64,000 bases of DNA from Fusobacterium ulcerans (lineage in GTDB: Bacteria; Fusobacteriota; Fusobacteriia; Fusobacteriales; Fusobacteriaceae), in assembly GCF_003019675.1 (NCBI RefSeq), contig NZ_CP028105.1, positions 574,282-638,281 on the forward strand. Direction: 5' to 3'. The translations under genes and the position numbers were made by a program. The first letter of the stretch is position 1. Each line of letters begins with the position of its first letter. The notes below the pieces were generated by a model that did not search any database, was not told the DNA's origin, and worked only from the letters and a program-made list of their open reading frames with translations. Shown in pieces: positions 32,628 to 43,687 of this stretch.

Positions 32628-33809
32628 TTAGTTATCTACTATTTTTACCCATAAAGCTTTTAAATACAAAGTTTCTGGCACATGAAGTATCCATGGGTGA
32701 TCCTCTGGCTGATAATTTATTCCTATTACTTGAAGAAGTTTTCCATTTTTAGATGCTGCCATTCTTGTTACTTCTATCAAATCTTGAAGAGTTATATGAT
32801 ATGCACAAGTTATTACTCCAAGTATTCCCCCATCATTTAAAAGTTTAAAACTATCATCACAAAGATCAAAGAAAAAATCTCTTCCTCTGTGAATATCTGC
32901 TTTTCTTTTTATTAAAGATGGCGGGTCCAATGTAACTACATCAAATTTTTCTCCTCTTCCTACTAGAGTTTTCAGCAGAAGAAAAGCATCTCCTTCCATA
33001 GTAACAAAATCTCCTGTAAATTCATTTAAAGCATAGTTTTCTCTGCACAGTTCCAATGCATGAGGTTCTTTGTCTATAGCTGTTACTTTTTTACAGTTTT
33101 CTTTCAAAGCAGCCATTGAAAATCCTCCACTGCTTGAAAATACATCTAAAAATTTTGTATCCTTTGTAAGATATTTTCTTATAAATTTTCTTGAATCTCT
33201 CTGATCTAGAAAAAATCCAGTTTTTTGTCCATCTATTATATCTATACTATATTTAAGACCATTGTCTTCCATTATAACTCTTTCTGGTATCTCTCCAAAA
33301 ACAATTCCTGTTTTTTGCTCTACTCCTTCAAGAGTTCTATTTTCAACATCACTTCTTTCATATATACCCCTTGGCTTCATTACTTTTTTGATGCTGTTTA
33401 TTATATCCTGTCTAAAAGTTTCTACTCCAGAATTTCTAAACTGTACAGATACATACTTATCAAATTTATCTATAATTAAACCTGGGATTCCATCTCCTTC
33501 TGAGAAGAAAGCTCTTATACAATTAGTTTCAGTAAAAAGATGTTCTCTTTTTTTATAAGCTTTTCTGATTTTTTCAAGAATAAAATTTTTATCTATTTTT
33601 TCATCTTTTGTAGTAAGTACTCTTACAAAAGCTGATGTAGAATCTGTTACGTATCCTCTTCCTACAAAGGTCATATCAGATGAACATACATCTACTATAT
33701 CTCCAGTTTTTGCCTCTCCTATTATAGTTTTTATCTCATCTTTAAAAACATTGGGATAGAAATTTATTATTTTCTTTTCCTTCCCGCTTATTAATATTAT
33801 TTTCGTCAT
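32628..33809 (-). CDS. Class I SAM-dependent rRNA methyltransferase (RlmI/YwbD type, PUA domain)
   Basis: 393 residues. The N-terminal PUA domain (FYPNVFKDEIKTIIGEAKTGDIVDV) is followed by an EEHEE-like domain and a Rossmann methyltransferase domain with GQKTGFFLDQRDSRKFI, KFLDVFSSSGGFSMAAL (SAM site) and VVTLDPPSLIKRKAD. Close to RlmI, which methylates C5 of a 23S rRNA cytosine; the exact target is inferred from the family only. Confidence 0.92.
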   Translation of the reverse strand: MTKIILISGKEKKIINFYPNVFKDEIKTIIGEAKTGDIVDVCSSDMTFVGRGYVTDSTSAFVRVLTTKDEKIDKNFILEKIRKAYKKREHLFTETNCIRAFFSEGDGIPGLIIDKFDKYVSVQFRNSGVETFRQDIINSIKKVMKPRGIYERSDVENRTLEGVEQKTGIVFGEIPERVIMEDNGLKYSIDIIDGQKTGFFLDQRDSRKFIRKYLTKDTKFLDVFSSSGGFSMAALKENCKKVTAIDKEPHALELCRENYALNEFTGDFVTMEGDAFLLLKTLVGRGEKFDVVTLDPPSLIKRKADIHRGRDFFFDLCDDSFKLLNDGGILGVITCAYHITLQDLIEVTRMAASKNGKLLQVIGINYQPEDHPWILHVPETLYLKALWVKIVDN

Positions 33810-33821
33810 TAGCTCTCCTTT

Positions 33822-34916
33822 TTATCTTGTTATTAAATATGGAGTACCATTCTTTTTGTAGACTCTATATACTCTTCTTCCTATTCCTGTCAGTATATCC
33901 CAAGTTGATTTATGTACAGAATTTATTTCTTCTATTATATCATCTCTTATAACAATTGCTTCAGTACCTATATTTATTTTTTTCAAAATTGACTCTGGTA
34001 TCTTTACCATGCACATATCCATACATATCTCCCCAACTATTGGACATTTTTCTCCTTCGATTAAAGCATATGTTTTATTGGAAAATTCTTTTTTCATACC
34101 ATCAGCATATCCTATTGCAAGAGTGGCAAATGTTTCCCCCTCTTTCAATTTTACAGTTCTTCCATAAGATATATATGAATCCTCTTCAAGAGTTCTTATA
34201 AAAAGTATTCTTGTCTTCATTGTAAAAACCCTTTTGAATCCTGGCATTCTTTCATTTCCCAACATCCCATACATACATATACCAGCTCTTACCAGATTTC
34301 CTTTAAATCCATCATTGAATCTAAGGATTCCTCCACTGTTTAAAATATGTATATATTTTATATTTTTATACTCTTCAAATATTTTAAATTTATTTATCTG
34401 CTCTTTAGTATAATTATATGCTTCATCACTCATTCCATCTGCATCAGAAAGATGTGAATAAATACCAACTGCTTTTATACCTTTTTCTATACAATAATCT
34501 ACAGCTTTTTTCCCTTTTTCAGGAGTAAAACCTAATCTTCCCATTCCTGTATCTATTTTAATATGTATTTCTGCATTTATTTTATTAGACTCTAAAAATT
34601 CTATCTGTCTCATGCTGCTTATAGTTATTTGAAAATTTTTCTCAGCAGCTATTTCTATTTCATCATTAAAAAGTGAACCTAGTATAAGGATTTCTTCTTC
34701 TATTCCTCCCTCTCTCAGTTCCATTGCTTCTTCCAAAGAGGCTACTCCAAAGATTTCTACCCCATTTTTCGAAAGCTCTTTAGCTGTTTCGATAGCTCCA
34801 AACCCGTAACTATTAGCTTTTATTACTCCTAATACATTTGTGCCTTGGACCAATTCTTTAATTTTATTCAGATTATATTTTAAATTGTCCATATCGATTT
34901 CTAACCAAGCTCTCAT
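33822..34916 (-). CDS. alr: Alanine racemase
   Basis: 364 residues, PLP-dependent TIM-barrel enzyme that makes D-alanine for peptidoglycan. VLGVIKANSYGFGAIE has the PLP-binding Lys (about 34); IHIKIDTGMGRLGF, YSHLSDADG and the C-terminal SYGRTVKLKEGETFATLAIGYADG with the catalytic Tyr are present. First gene after the hairpin that follows secF; its own promoter is not obvious. The order alr-methyltransferase-cvpA-lptF is tight (13-20 base gaps). Confidence 0.96.
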   Translation of the reverse strand: MRAWLEIDMDNLKYNLNKIKELVQGTNVLGVIKANSYGFGAIETAKELSKNGVEIFGVASLEEAMELREGGIEEEILILGSLFNDEIEIAAEKNFQITISSMRQIEFLESNKINAEIHIKIDTGMGRLGFTPEKGKKAVDYCIEKGIKAVGIYSHLSDADGMSDEAYNYTKEQINKFKIFEEYKNIKYIHILNSGGILRFNDGFKGNLVRAGICMYGMLGNERMPGFKRVFTMKTRILFIRTLEEDSYISYGRTVKLKEGETFATLAIGYADGMKKEFSNKTYALIEGEKCPIVGEICMDMCMVKIPESILKKINIGTEAIVIRDDIIEEINSVHKSTWDILTGIGRRVYRVYKKNGTPYLITR

Positions 34917-34955
34917 TTTTTCTATGCTCCCTTTCCTATTATGAATTAAATTTAT

Positions 34956-34995
34956 AGAGGGCGACTTTAAAATTTTTCATTTTTAGCTGCCCTCT
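34956..34995 (-). terminator. Hairpin after secF
   Basis: AGAGGGC (34956-34962) pairs with GCCCTCT (34989-34995) around an AT-rich 26-base loop. On the minus strand ATAAATTTAAT follows, a poor U tract, so termination may be partial and read-through into alr is likely. Confidence 0.55.
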
Positions 34996-35019
34996 TATAT
35001 TATATATTATCTTTTATTA

Positions 35020-35964
35020 TTAAACTAATATTTTTTCTTCATTCTTTGACTCTTTCTTTTTTTCCTCTCCAAAAATATGAAGTCCCTTATTTGGTCCTTT
35101 TTTATTTTTATCTAGGAAATATACCAATGGTGTTGCAATAAATACTGAACTGTAAGTTCCTGCAAGAATACCGATCAAAAGAGTTACTATAAATGTTTTT
35201 AAACTGTCTCCACCAAAAACAAGTATAGCAATGATTGCAAATAATGTAGTCACAGATGTATTGATAGATCTTATCATTACCTGATTTACACTTTTATCCA
35301 AACAAGCTTCAAAAGAAATTTTATTCTTACGCTTCATATTTTCTCTTATTCTGTCAAATACAACTATTGTATCATTGATAGAATATCCAAGTATAGTCAA
35401 TATGGCTGCTATAAATGGTGTATCTACTTCGTAACCTAAAAGTGAAATTACTCCAACAGCTATAATCAGATCATGGAATAATGCTGCTACTGCTGCTACT
35501 GCAAATGTAAATTCAAATCTGAAAGTTATGTAAAGGATTATAAGGAAAGCTCCTATTCCTAATGCATATATTGCTGAAGTTTTTAGTTCTTCTCCAACAC
35601 TTGCTCCTACTTTCTCTTCTTTATTTACATCAAAGTTTCCAATTTTTTTTAAACTGTCTAAAACTTCTGTTTTTTCTGTTTCAGTAAGTTCAGGCGTTCT
35701 TATGATAACAGTATTATCTTCAGAAATCTGTACTTTTCTACTGTTAGGATTTACCTGATTTATCTCTTTAGAAATTTCATCTAAATTATTATTAATATCA
35801 TTTAATGTTATTGGGTTTTCAAATCTCAACTGGAATAAGTTTCCTCCAGAGAAGTCAATACCATAGTTAAGCCCTTTTGTGAAAAAAGCTCCAAGAGAAA
35901 GAACAACAATAACTAATGATAGTCCTACAAATTTTTTACTATTTTCTATAATTTTTATTTGCAT
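35020..35964 (-). CDS. secF: Protein translocase subunit SecF
   Basis: 314 residues, six membrane segments. GLNYGIDFSGGNLFQLRF (periplasmic D1-like motif) near the start, then ALFHDLIIAVGVISLLGYEVDTPFIAAILTILGYSINDTIVVFDRIREN and SVTTLFAIIAILVFGG. It works with SecD to pull preproteins across using proton motive force. It overlaps secD by 10 bases. Confidence 0.97.
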   Translation of the reverse strand: MQIKIIENSKKFVGLSLVIVVLSLGAFFTKGLNYGIDFSGGNLFQLRFENPITLNDINNNLDEISKEINQVNPNSRKVQISEDNTVIIRTPELTETEKTEVLDSLKKIGNFDVNKEEKVGASVGEELKTSAIYALGIGAFLIILYITFRFEFTFAVAAVAALFHDLIIAVGVISLLGYEVDTPFIAAILTILGYSINDTIVVFDRIRENMKRKNKISFEACLDKSVNQVMIRSINTSVTTLFAIIAILVFGGDSLKTFIVTLLIGILAGTYSSVFIATPLVYFLDKNKKGPNKGLHIFGEEKKKESKNEEKILV

Positions 35965-37187
35965 GCTGTTTTCCCCCTAACTCCAAATAATTCTGGTCTG
36001 TTTAATTTAAATACTGTAATGAAAGTAAGTAAAATTATCTTAGTAATTGTGATAGCTGTAAACATAGATGCCAATGTACCTATTGTTAATGTTACAGCAA
36101 ATCCTTTTACAGGACCAGTTCCAAAAGTAAAAAGAATAACAGTAATTATAAGTGTTGTAAGGTTTGAGTCGAATATAGCCACGAATCCTTTGCTGAATCC
36201 TGCATCTATAGCATTACGTACTGTATTTCCCATTCTAAGTTCTTCTTTTATTCTCTCAAAAATTATAACGTTTGCGTCAACTGCCATACCTGCTGACAGG
36301 ATAAGACCTGCTATACCTGGCAGAGTTAATGTTGCATCAATGAAGTTAAGACATCCAAAAGTTATAAGTCCAAATATTACAAGAGCTATATCAGCAACTA
36401 TTCCAGGGAGTCTGTAGAATACTATCATAAATACTCCTATAAGCATCATTGCAAATACTCCTGCCTGTTTACTTTGAGCTATTGATTCATCTCCAAGAGA
36501 TGCTCCAACAGTTCTTGTTTCAACTATTTCAGCTTTTACTGGAAGAGCTCCTGCATTCAGCAATGTAGCTGTTGCTTTTGCTTCTTCTACAGTATAGTTT
36601 CCTGTAATTACTCCGTTTCCACTTGGTATTTCTGAATTGATCATAGGAGCTGTCTGTACTTTTCCATCTAGTGTGATAGCAAGTTTTCTTCCTATGTTAT
36701 TTCTTGTAATCTCAGCAAATCTTACTGCTCCCTCTTGGTTCATTTCAAATTGAATTTGAGGTCTTCCCAAGTTGTCATAAGATACATCTGCTTTCTTTAA
36801 TGCTCCTCCAGTTAGAAGAGTTTCTCCTAAAGTTCCATCTGGATTTTCAAGTTTAAATTCTAATAGAGCTGTTTTCCCTATCATTTTTATAGCATCTTCT
36901 GTATTGCTTATTCCTGGAAGTTCTATTATTACTCTATTGCTTCCTGCTTTTTGTACAAGAGATTCTGCTACCCCTAATCCATTTATTCTTCTGTCCAGAA
37001 CTTCAATCAGTCTGTTCATTGCTGCATCATCAAGAGTTACCCCTTCGTCTGGTACAGCTTCCAATACTACATACACTCCACCTTTTAAGTCCAGTCCCAG
37101 TTTAGTTGGTTTAAAAAAGCTAAGCCATATAGCTCCTATTACCACAACTATAACAAGAGACAATCTCATTAATAATTTTGATCCCAT
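35955..37187 (-). CDS. secD: Protein translocase subunit SecD
   Basis: 410 residues, six membrane segments with the large periplasmic P1 domain. GLDLKGGVYVVLEA (D1), RINGLGVAESLVQKAGSNRVIIELPG, GLILSAGMAVDANVIIFERIKEEL and the closing GFAVTLTIGTLASMFTAI. It is shorter than the 615-residue E. coli protein, as in Thermotoga-type forms. SD GGAGGAG before the ATG, 20 bases after ruvX. Confidence 0.97.
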   Translation of the reverse strand: MGSKLLMRLSLVIVVVIGAIWLSFFKPTKLGLDLKGGVYVVLEAVPDEGVTLDDAAMNRLIEVLDRRINGLGVAESLVQKAGSNRVIIELPGISNTEDAIKMIGKTALLEFKLENPDGTLGETLLTGGALKKADVSYDNLGRPQIQFEMNQEGAVRFAEITRNNIGRKLAITLDGKVQTAPMINSEIPSGNGVITGNYTVEEAKATATLLNAGALPVKAEIVETRTVGASLGDESIAQSKQAGVFAMMLIGVFMIVFYRLPGIVADIALVIFGLITFGCLNFIDATLTLPGIAGLILSAGMAVDANVIIFERIKEELRMGNTVRNAIDAGFSKGFVAIFDSNLTTLIITVILFTFGTGPVKGFAVTLTIGTLASMFTAITITKIILLTFITVFKLNRPELFGVRGKTACK

Positions 37188-37207
37188 TTCTCCTCCAAAA
37201 TATTAGT

Positions 37208-37627
37208 TTATCTTTTTGTATCTAAGAAAGTTTGAAGTATTATAGCAGCAGCTATTTTATCAACTACCTTTCTCTTTTCCAAAGCGCCCTTTTTGTTTGA
37301 TTCATTCAGCATTCTGTCTGCTGACACAGTAGTAAGTCTTTCATCAACTTCTATTATTTCCAAGCCTTCAATCTCTTTGTTTAATTTAGCTATAAACTCT
37401 CTGACTTTCTCTGCCTGTCTTTTTTCAGTTCCATCCAGACTTTTAGGGATACCTACTACTAATGCTTTTGTATTTTCTTGAATACAAAGTTCTTTAATTC
37501 TTTTTACTGCTTTTGTTTTTTTTCTGTCTATTACTTCAAGGGGAGTAGCTACTATCCCCATTATATCTGATTTCGCTACTCCTATCCTCACATCTCCCAC
37601 ATCTAAGGAAATATATTTTTTATACAT
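37208..37627 (-). CDS. ruvX: Putative pre-16S rRNA nuclease / Holliday-junction resolvase-like YqgF
   Basis: 139 residues with the RNase H-like YqgF fold: ISLDVGDVRIGVAKSD (first catalytic Asp), VVGIPKSLDGTEKRQAEKVREFI and VDERLTTVSADRML. YqgF finishes 16S rRNA 5' ends in E. coli; a role in recombination was proposed earlier. It lies 10 bases downstream of alaS, a pairing also common in Firmicutes. Confidence 0.94.
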   Translation of the reverse strand: MYKKYISLDVGDVRIGVAKSDIMGIVATPLEVIDRKKTKAVKRIKELCIQENTKALVVGIPKSLDGTEKRQAEKVREFIAKLNKEIEGLEIIEVDERLTTVSADRMLNESNKKGALEKRKVVDKIAAAIILQTFLDTKR

Positions 37628-37637
37628 TCATTACCTC

Positions 37638-40238
37638 TTATAAAGAATTTTTTAAAGTTTCTTTTACTGCATTCATAGCTTCCTGTATTTTAGTTGCATC
37701 TTTTCCACCAGCTTGAGCGAAGTCAGGTCTTCCTCCACCATTTCCCCCAGTGATTACAGCAGCTTCTTTTACAAGATTTCCAGCTTTTACTTTAGAAGTA
37801 AGTTCTTTAGTTACTCCAGCAGCAAATATAGCTTTATCTGCTCCAGATGCTAAAACTACAACTGTATTAGCCATTTTATCTTTTACATAATCGACCATTT
37901 TTCTTAAATCATCAGCTGTTGTAGTTTTAAAAGTTTTCATGATAACTGTTACTCCATTGATAACCTCAGAATTTTCTGCTAAAGCCTGAGCTTCTATTTG
38001 AGTAAATCTGCTTTTTAATTCTTCAAGTTCTTTGCTGTTTTCTTTAATTGTTTCTACCATTTTTTCAACTCTGTCCAGAAGATTAGCTTCATCAGACTTT
38101 ACAACTTTTTCTACATTTTTTAGAAGCATTTCAATGTTTTTAACTGCTTTGTATGCTCCTTTTCCAGTTACAGCTTCAATTCTTCTTATTCCAGCAGCAA
38201 TACCAGCTTCACTTTCTATTTTAAATAATCCTATCTTACCTATATTATCTATATGAGTTCCTCCACAAAGTTCTATAGAGAATCCTTCTACAGATACTAC
38301 TCTTACTACATCTCCATATTTGTCTCCAAATAGAGCTGTAGCTCCAGCTTTTTTAGCTTCATCCATACTCATATCAGCAACTGAGACATTTATAGCTTCA
38401 GCTATTTTTTCATTTACTAACTCTTCTACTTTTTCAAGCTCTTCACCAGTCATAGCTTCATAATGGTTAAAGTCAAATCTTAATCTTTCCCCATTTACAA
38501 ATGACCCTGCCTGTTGTACATGAGAACCTAATACTTCTCTCAATGCTTCATGAAGCAGATGAGTTGCTGTATGATTTTTAGCTGTTGCCATTCTGTTAGC
38601 TTCATCAACTTCTAAGAAATATTCCTCTCCTTCAATTGGAGTTCCTTTTAATACTTCAACAGTATGTGTAAATATTCCTTTTTGTTTTTGAACATCTATA
38701 ACTTTACCTTCAAATCCATTTCCAGTAATAATACCAATATCTGCTGCCTGTCCTCCAGACTCACCATAGAATGGAGTTGTATCAAATATCATAAGTTTCT
38801 TGCCATCTTTTCCATCTCTTGCACTTAAAAGTTTTCCTGTATCTTTAAGAGTTGTGTATCCAGTAAATTCAGTAGCTCCATATTTATCATAGAACTCCTC
38901 GATAAAACTGTCTTGTCCCTTTTCCATTACAACTTCTCTGGCAGCTCTTGCTTTTTCTTTCTGCTCAGTCATTTTTGCTTCAAATTCTTCTTTAGATATT
39001 TCTATCTCTTTTTCCTGACATATTTCTTCAGTTAGCTCATATGGGAATCCGTATGTATCATAAAGTTTAAATGTAACTTCTCCATCAAGTTTAGTAATTC
39101 CTGCTGCTTTTAATTTTTCAATTTCCTGATTTACAAGCTGCATACCTTGATCAAGAGTACGAGAGAATTTTTCCTCTTCTATTTTTACAACTTTTTTAAT
39201 ATGATCAATATTACTTCTAAGATCTGGATAAGCATTTTCCATCATACTTACTACTTTATCAACCATCTTATATAGGAATAACTCTGATTGTCCTAAAAGT
39301 CTTCCATGTCTTACTGCTCTTCTCAATATTCTTCTCAGAACATATCCTCTTCCTTCGTTTGATGGTATAACTCCATCATTGATCAAGAAAGTAACTGCTC
39401 TTGAATGGTCTGTTATTACTTTTAATGAGAAGTTTTCTTCCTCATCTCTTCCATATTGCGAGTTAGTAAGTTTTACTGCTTCCTCTACCAATGGGAATAA
39501 AAGATCTGTTTCAAAGTTATTTGATTTTCCTTGCACCATAGCAGCTATTCTTTCAAGTCCAGCTCCCGTATCTATATTTTTCTTAGGAAGAGGCTCAAGG
39601 CTTCCATCTTCCATTCTGTTCCATTCAGTAAATACAAGGTTCCATATTTCAATAAAACGATTATCTGTTCCTTCATCACCAAGTTTAGAGTTTTCATCTC
39701 CACCATAAGCTGGTCCCAAATCCACATGAATTTCTGAACAAGGTCCGCATGATCCAGTAGGTCCTGCTGCCCACCAGTTTTCATCTTCTCCAAGTCTTAC
39801 AAGTCTTTCTTTTGGAAAATTACATTTTTCTATCCAGATCTGTTCCGCTTCATCATCTGTTGTAAATACTGATACCCAAAGTTTATCTTTATCTATTTTT
39901 AATACCTCAGTAACAAACTCCCAAGACCATTCTATCGCTTCTTTTTTGAAATAATCTCCAAAAGAGAAATTTCCAAGCATTTCAAAGAATGTGTGGTGTC
40001 TTGCTGTTCTTCCAACATTTTCAAGGTCATTTGTTCTGATACATTTTTGATAAGTAGTTACTCTTGGATATGGTGCTTCCTTCTGTCCTAAAAAATATGG
40101 CTTAAAAGGAACCATTCCTGCTACCGTTAGTAATAAAGTTGCATCATCAGGAATAAGTGATGCACTTTCGAAGTGTTTATGATGTTTTGCTTCAAAAAAC
40201 TCAATAAACTCTTTTCTAATTTGATTTCCTGTTAACAT
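37638..40238 (-). CDS. alaS: Alanine--tRNA ligase
   Basis: 866 residues, class II synthetase. N-terminal catalytic domain (EFFEAKHHKHFESASLIPDDATLLLTVAGMVPFKPYFLG), tRNA-recognition domain, editing domain with zinc ligands HTATHLLH and CGGTH, and a C-Ala domain ending in GGRPDFAQAGG. The start is 40238: GGAGGAG lies 3-4 bases before this ATG, and a longer frame begins inside the SD. Downstream of lptB (23-base gap). Confidence 0.97.
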   Translation of the reverse strand: MLTGNQIRKEFIEFFEAKHHKHFESASLIPDDATLLLTVAGMVPFKPYFLGQKEAPYPRVTTYQKCIRTNDLENVGRTARHHTFFEMLGNFSFGDYFKKEAIEWSWEFVTEVLKIDKDKLWVSVFTTDDEAEQIWIEKCNFPKERLVRLGEDENWWAAGPTGSCGPCSEIHVDLGPAYGGDENSKLGDEGTDNRFIEIWNLVFTEWNRMEDGSLEPLPKKNIDTGAGLERIAAMVQGKSNNFETDLLFPLVEEAVKLTNSQYGRDEEENFSLKVITDHSRAVTFLINDGVIPSNEGRGYVLRRILRRAVRHGRLLGQSELFLYKMVDKVVSMMENAYPDLRSNIDHIKKVVKIEEEKFSRTLDQGMQLVNQEIEKLKAAGITKLDGEVTFKLYDTYGFPYELTEEICQEKEIEISKEEFEAKMTEQKEKARAAREVVMEKGQDSFIEEFYDKYGATEFTGYTTLKDTGKLLSARDGKDGKKLMIFDTTPFYGESGGQAADIGIITGNGFEGKVIDVQKQKGIFTHTVEVLKGTPIEGEEYFLEVDEANRMATAKNHTATHLLHEALREVLGSHVQQAGSFVNGERLRFDFNHYEAMTGEELEKVEELVNEKIAEAINVSVADMSMDEAKKAGATALFGDKYGDVVRVVSVEGFSIELCGGTHIDNIGKIGLFKIESEAGIAAGIRRIEAVTGKGAYKAVKNIEMLLKNVEKVVKSDEANLLDRVEKMVETIKENSKELEELKSRFTQIEAQALAENSEVINGVTVIMKTFKTTTADDLRKMVDYVKDKMANTVVVLASGADKAIFAAGVTKELTSKVKAGNLVKEAAVITGGNGGGRPDFAQAGGKDATKIQEAMNAVKETLKNSL

Positions 40239-40261
40239 GTTCTCCTCCAACTATTTAAAAT

Positions 40262-40987
40262 TTAATCTAATTTAAACTTTTCACCTAAATAAATTTTTCT
40301 TGCTGTTTCATCATTAGATATTTCTTCTGGCGTACCACTGATCAAAACTTTTCCATTTGCCATTATATATGCCTTCTCTGTAATACGCAATGTTTCTCTT
40401 ACGCTGTGGTCAGTTATCAGTATTCCCAATCCTCTATTTCTCAAATATCTTATTATCTGCTGTATATCTTCAACTGCTATTGGGTCAACCCCAGCAAAGG
40501 GTTCATCCAGAAGTATAAAGCTTGGGTTATTTGCTATTGTTCTGGCTATCTCTATTCTTCTTCTTTCTCCTCCAGAGAGTGAATAACCTAAAGATTTTCT
40601 TACATGAGTAAGTTTGAACTCTTCCATAAGCTTTTCAATTATTTCCTGTTGTTCTTTAGGAGCTATTCCTTTCATCTCAAGAACTGCTGCTATATTTTCC
40701 TCTACTGTAAGATTTCTAAAAACAGATGGCTCCTGTGCCAGATATCCTATTCCAAGATTGGCTCTTTTAAACATAGGATAAGTTGTTACATCAGCATTGT
40801 CACAGTAAACTTTACCGCTTTCAGGCTTTATTATTCCTGTTATCATATAGAAAGTAGTCGTTTTTCCTGCTCCGTTAGGTCCAAGAAGCCCCACTATCTC
40901 TCCCTTATTTACTTCAAGGCTGACATTATCCACTACTGTTCTTTTTTTATAGCTTTTACAAAGATTTTGAGCTACTAAACTTCTCAT
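40262..40987 (-). CDS. lptB: LPS export ABC ATPase LptB
   Basis: 241 residues: Walker [10 protein letters not shown] (about 36-44), [17 protein letters not shown]-loop region, [13 protein letters not shown] signature, [20 protein letters not shown]alker B and [12 protein letters not shown]-loop. It drives LptFG. The GVDP and [10 protein letters not shown] motifs are diagnostic for LptB. It follows the giant LptC/LptA gene by 10 bases. Confidence 0.97.
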   Translation of the reverse strand: MRSLVAQNLCKSYKKRTVVDNVSLEVNKGEIVGLLGPNGAGKTTTFYMITGIIKPESGKVYCDNADVTTYPMFKRANLGIGYLAQEPSVFRNLTVEENIAAVLEMKGIAPKEQQEIIEKLMEEFKLTHVRKSLGYSLSGGERRRIEIARTIANNPSFILLDEPFAGVDPIAVEDIQQIIRYLRNRGLGILITDHSVRETLRITEKAYIMANGKVLISGTPEEISNDETARKIYLGEKFKLD

Positions 40988-40997
40988 TAGCTCCTCC

Positions 40998-43685
40998 TTA
41001 ATTATTTTTATGGTTTATAAATACATGTCCTCTTGCTTTTACTTTTCTTGTGTTCATATCATAAGTACCTTCATCTGCTTCTATTATGGAATCTTTATTT
41101 TCAATTTTTACATTTCCCATAAGATCAAGTATACCAGTTTTTTGTCTGACTATTCCCTTTTCAGCAGTAATAATAGTTATTCCCTGTTCTGGGTTTTTAT
41201 TCTCAATATAAACATTTCCTACTAAAGTAGCTATATCTTTATTAATATCTATTTCAGCAGTATCAGAAGTTACAACTGTATTTCCATTTTTAGCATCAGT
41301 TACTGTTAATTTTGTATTATCTCTTGAGAAAACAAGATTTCTTTCTATATCTGCTTCAATATAATCAGATTGAAGCTTCTTATCTTCTTGAATAAACACT
41401 GCATTTTTTTTGATTTCACTTCTTATTGCTTTGTATCCACCATCATTTTTAAAGTAAACTCTTGCAAAATCTCCTGTAAAATCTGTACGTTTTCCTTGAT
41501 GCATCATGTTTCCTTTTGCATTCCCTATGAAATCTATTCTCATCTCTCTCATATTTCCATCAGCTATATCTGATTTGAATCTATCTCCAGACTTAGAAGT
41601 TATATCTGCATTTGTACTTTTTAATAATCCTTGCTTATTATCAAAAGTTCCTTCACTTCCGATTATAGTAAAATCTCCATAATCTATTGTATATTTTTCA
41701 GGAGAAACAACTACTTCAGTCTTAAGATTGTAGTCAAGTCTATTTCCTCTCAATCTGCTTTCTGGAGTTACTATCACAGTATTTTTTCCGAATTCTACCT
41801 TATCTTCATTTGTAAAATATTTCATTTTGTCACTTTTTATATCGTTTTCTACATTTTTACCTTTAAAATTATCTCCAGTAAATACTGAAGATTTTACATC
41901 AAATACTCCATTTGACATAGTTCCTGATGTAGCTTTATCATGACTTTCAAAATTTATAGTTTCAGGTATATATACTTTTTCATCTTTTAAATTATACTTT
42001 CCTCTTGCTGATTTTGCTACTATTTTTTCACTATTTATTACAAGATTTCCAATTAGCTCCATATAATTATCTTTTTGGAATAAGAGTTTATCCCCAGTTA
42101 CAGTAGTTCCATTTTCTGTATTTTTAAATGAAATTTTACTTTGAAGTTCTCCTGTTCCATTTTTATTATTGTATGTAAGATTCTCTCCACTGGCAACAAA
42201 GTTTCTTCCAGCAGCATTTATTGTTCCATTACTTACAAGCTCCCCAGTATTTTCATCATATACAGCTCCAATTCCTGTAAAAGATGTTCCATCTTTTAAA
42301 GCTGTCACTTTATATTTATTTGGAGTTTCTACTTTACCAGTAGCTCCATTATATGTTATATCATTGCTTTCTAATCTATAGTCTTGATTCTCAAATACAG
42401 CATTTTCTTTTACTTTATATATTTGTGCTTCTGTATTGAAATCCATTCTTTTACCTTTAGCAGTTTGTTTTTTGATTTTGTCATACATAGTTCCATTTAC
42501 TATATATCCATCTTTTGTTATATCATTAAAATAGAACTTATCTCCAACACTGTCATATTTCTGACTTTTGTAATCATACTTTTTATCAGCAAACATTTCC
42601 TTTGTTTCATTGTTATATCTAAATTCCCTGCTTCTTAATTCTCCATTATTTGAAATATACACTGCATCTCTATTTGTTCCATAGGCAGTTATAAATTTAG
42701 TAGCATTATTATATACTATTTTATCTGCTATAAGCTCTTCACCTTTTGTTGATGTCATTTTTACATCCCCATAAAAAGTCAGTTCTTCTGTAGCTATATC
42801 ATATACTGCTTCTTTTCCAGAAAAAGAATATACTCCATTGCTTCCAGTTATTTTTCCAAAAAACTTAACTATATTGCTGTTGGCTTCTCTTTGTATTTTA
42901 TCAACATATATCTTGTATCCATTAGTTTCTATCATTACATTTTTAGTAATTAAAAACGCCTCTGTACCATCTTGGTACCACAGATTTCCTGCTGATAATT
43001 CAGCTCCATTATATGTTACATCATAAGGTTCCCATGCTTCAAGAATTTTATCATTTATTGAATATTTCAAGTTAAGAAAATTTCCAGATATTTTAGCATT
43101 TTGCTCATCTGCCCCATCAATAACTATATTTCCTGAAAGAGTAACTATCTTATTAGCATCACTGTATCTCCCAATATCTCCTTTCAGTTTTATTTTCTCA
43201 TTTTCCAGAACTACATTATCTTTCAATTCTATATAACTCATTTTACTGTCTGTTATGAAATTTTTTCCTGAAATTTTTACTTTTTTCTCATCATTTTCTG
43301 CTGTTACTCCAGCATCAGATGTTATTTCATCCTTCAGTTTATCATAATGAGCTGCTTCTGTATTGAATTTCCACCCATTTGGACTAACTCCAAGTATATT
43401 ATTTTTCAATGCAAGGTTTCTTACTTTATCAATAAATACATTATCCCCACTAAGTACCATATCTTTTACTAGAGCCTTTGCTTTTTCAAAGTTTGTTTCA
43501 TTATCATCTACATAATCTACCTGCTTATCAGCCTCAACGTGATAATCTTCACTATCATAAGTAACATTAGTAGTTTCTATAGCTTTTTTTACATCTGAAA
43601 GATCACTTTCATCTTTAAAATAGTTCAGGTAACCTAATATTATTATAACTGCAAAAATAATTATATAGATTTTCTTTTTATTCAT
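40998..43685 (-). CDS. Giant LptC/LptA-like (OstA-repeat) LPS bridge protein
   Basis: 895 residues. One N-terminal membrane helix ([16 protein letters not shown], residues 5-20) is followed by a periplasmic part made almost wholly of OstA/LptA-type repeating beta-strand units, such as [49 protein letters not shown] and [22 protein letters not shown]. The anchor plus first unit fits LptC (normally about 190 residues); the rest fits several LptA-like units (LptA is about 185). It sits directly before lptB, where lptC and lptA are found in other genomes, and no separate lptA is present. It is therefore probably the whole periplasmic bridge in one chain, although a structural or assembly role cannot be excluded. 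Confidence 0.85.
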   Translation of the reverse strand: MNKKKIYIIIFAVIIILGYLNYFKDESDLSDVKKAIETTNVTYDSEDYHVEADKQVDYVDDNETNFEKAKALVKDMVLSGDNVFIDKVRNLALKNNILGVSPNGWKFNTEAAHYDKLKDEITSDAGVTAENDEKKVKISGKNFITDSKMSYIELKDNVVLENEKIKLKGDIGRYSDANKIVTLSGNIVIDGADEQNAKISGNFLNLKYSINDKILEAWEPYDVTYNGAELSAGNLWYQDGTEAFLITKNVMIETNGYKIYVDKIQREANSNIVKFFGKITGSNGVYSFSGKEAVYDIATEELTFYGDVKMTSTKGEELIADKIVYNNATKFITAYGTNRDAVYISNNGELRSREFRYNNETKEMFADKKYDYKSQKYDSVGDKFYFNDITKDGYIVNGTMYDKIKKQTAKGKRMDFNTEAQIYKVKENAVFENQDYRLESNDITYNGATGKVETPNKYKVTALKDGTSFTGIGAVYDENTGELVSNGTINAAGRNFVASGENLTYNNKNGTGELQSKISFKNTENGTTVTGDKLLFQKDNYMELIGNLVINSEKIVAKSARGKYNLKDEKVYIPETINFESHDKATSGTMSNGVFDVKSSVFTGDNFKGKNVENDIKSDKMKYFTNEDKVEFGKNTVIVTPESRLRGNRLDYNLKTEVVVSPEKYTIDYGDFTIIGSEGTFDNKQGLLKSTNADITSKSGDRFKSDIADGNMREMRIDFIGNAKGNMMHQGKRTDFTGDFARVYFKNDGGYKAIRSEIKKNAVFIQEDKKLQSDYIEADIERNLVFSRDNTKLTVTDAKNGNTVVTSDTAEIDINKDIATLVGNVYIENKNPEQGITIITAEKGIVRQKTGILDLMGNVKIENKDSIIEADEGTYDMNTRKVKARGHVFINHKNN

Positions 43686-43687
43686 AG

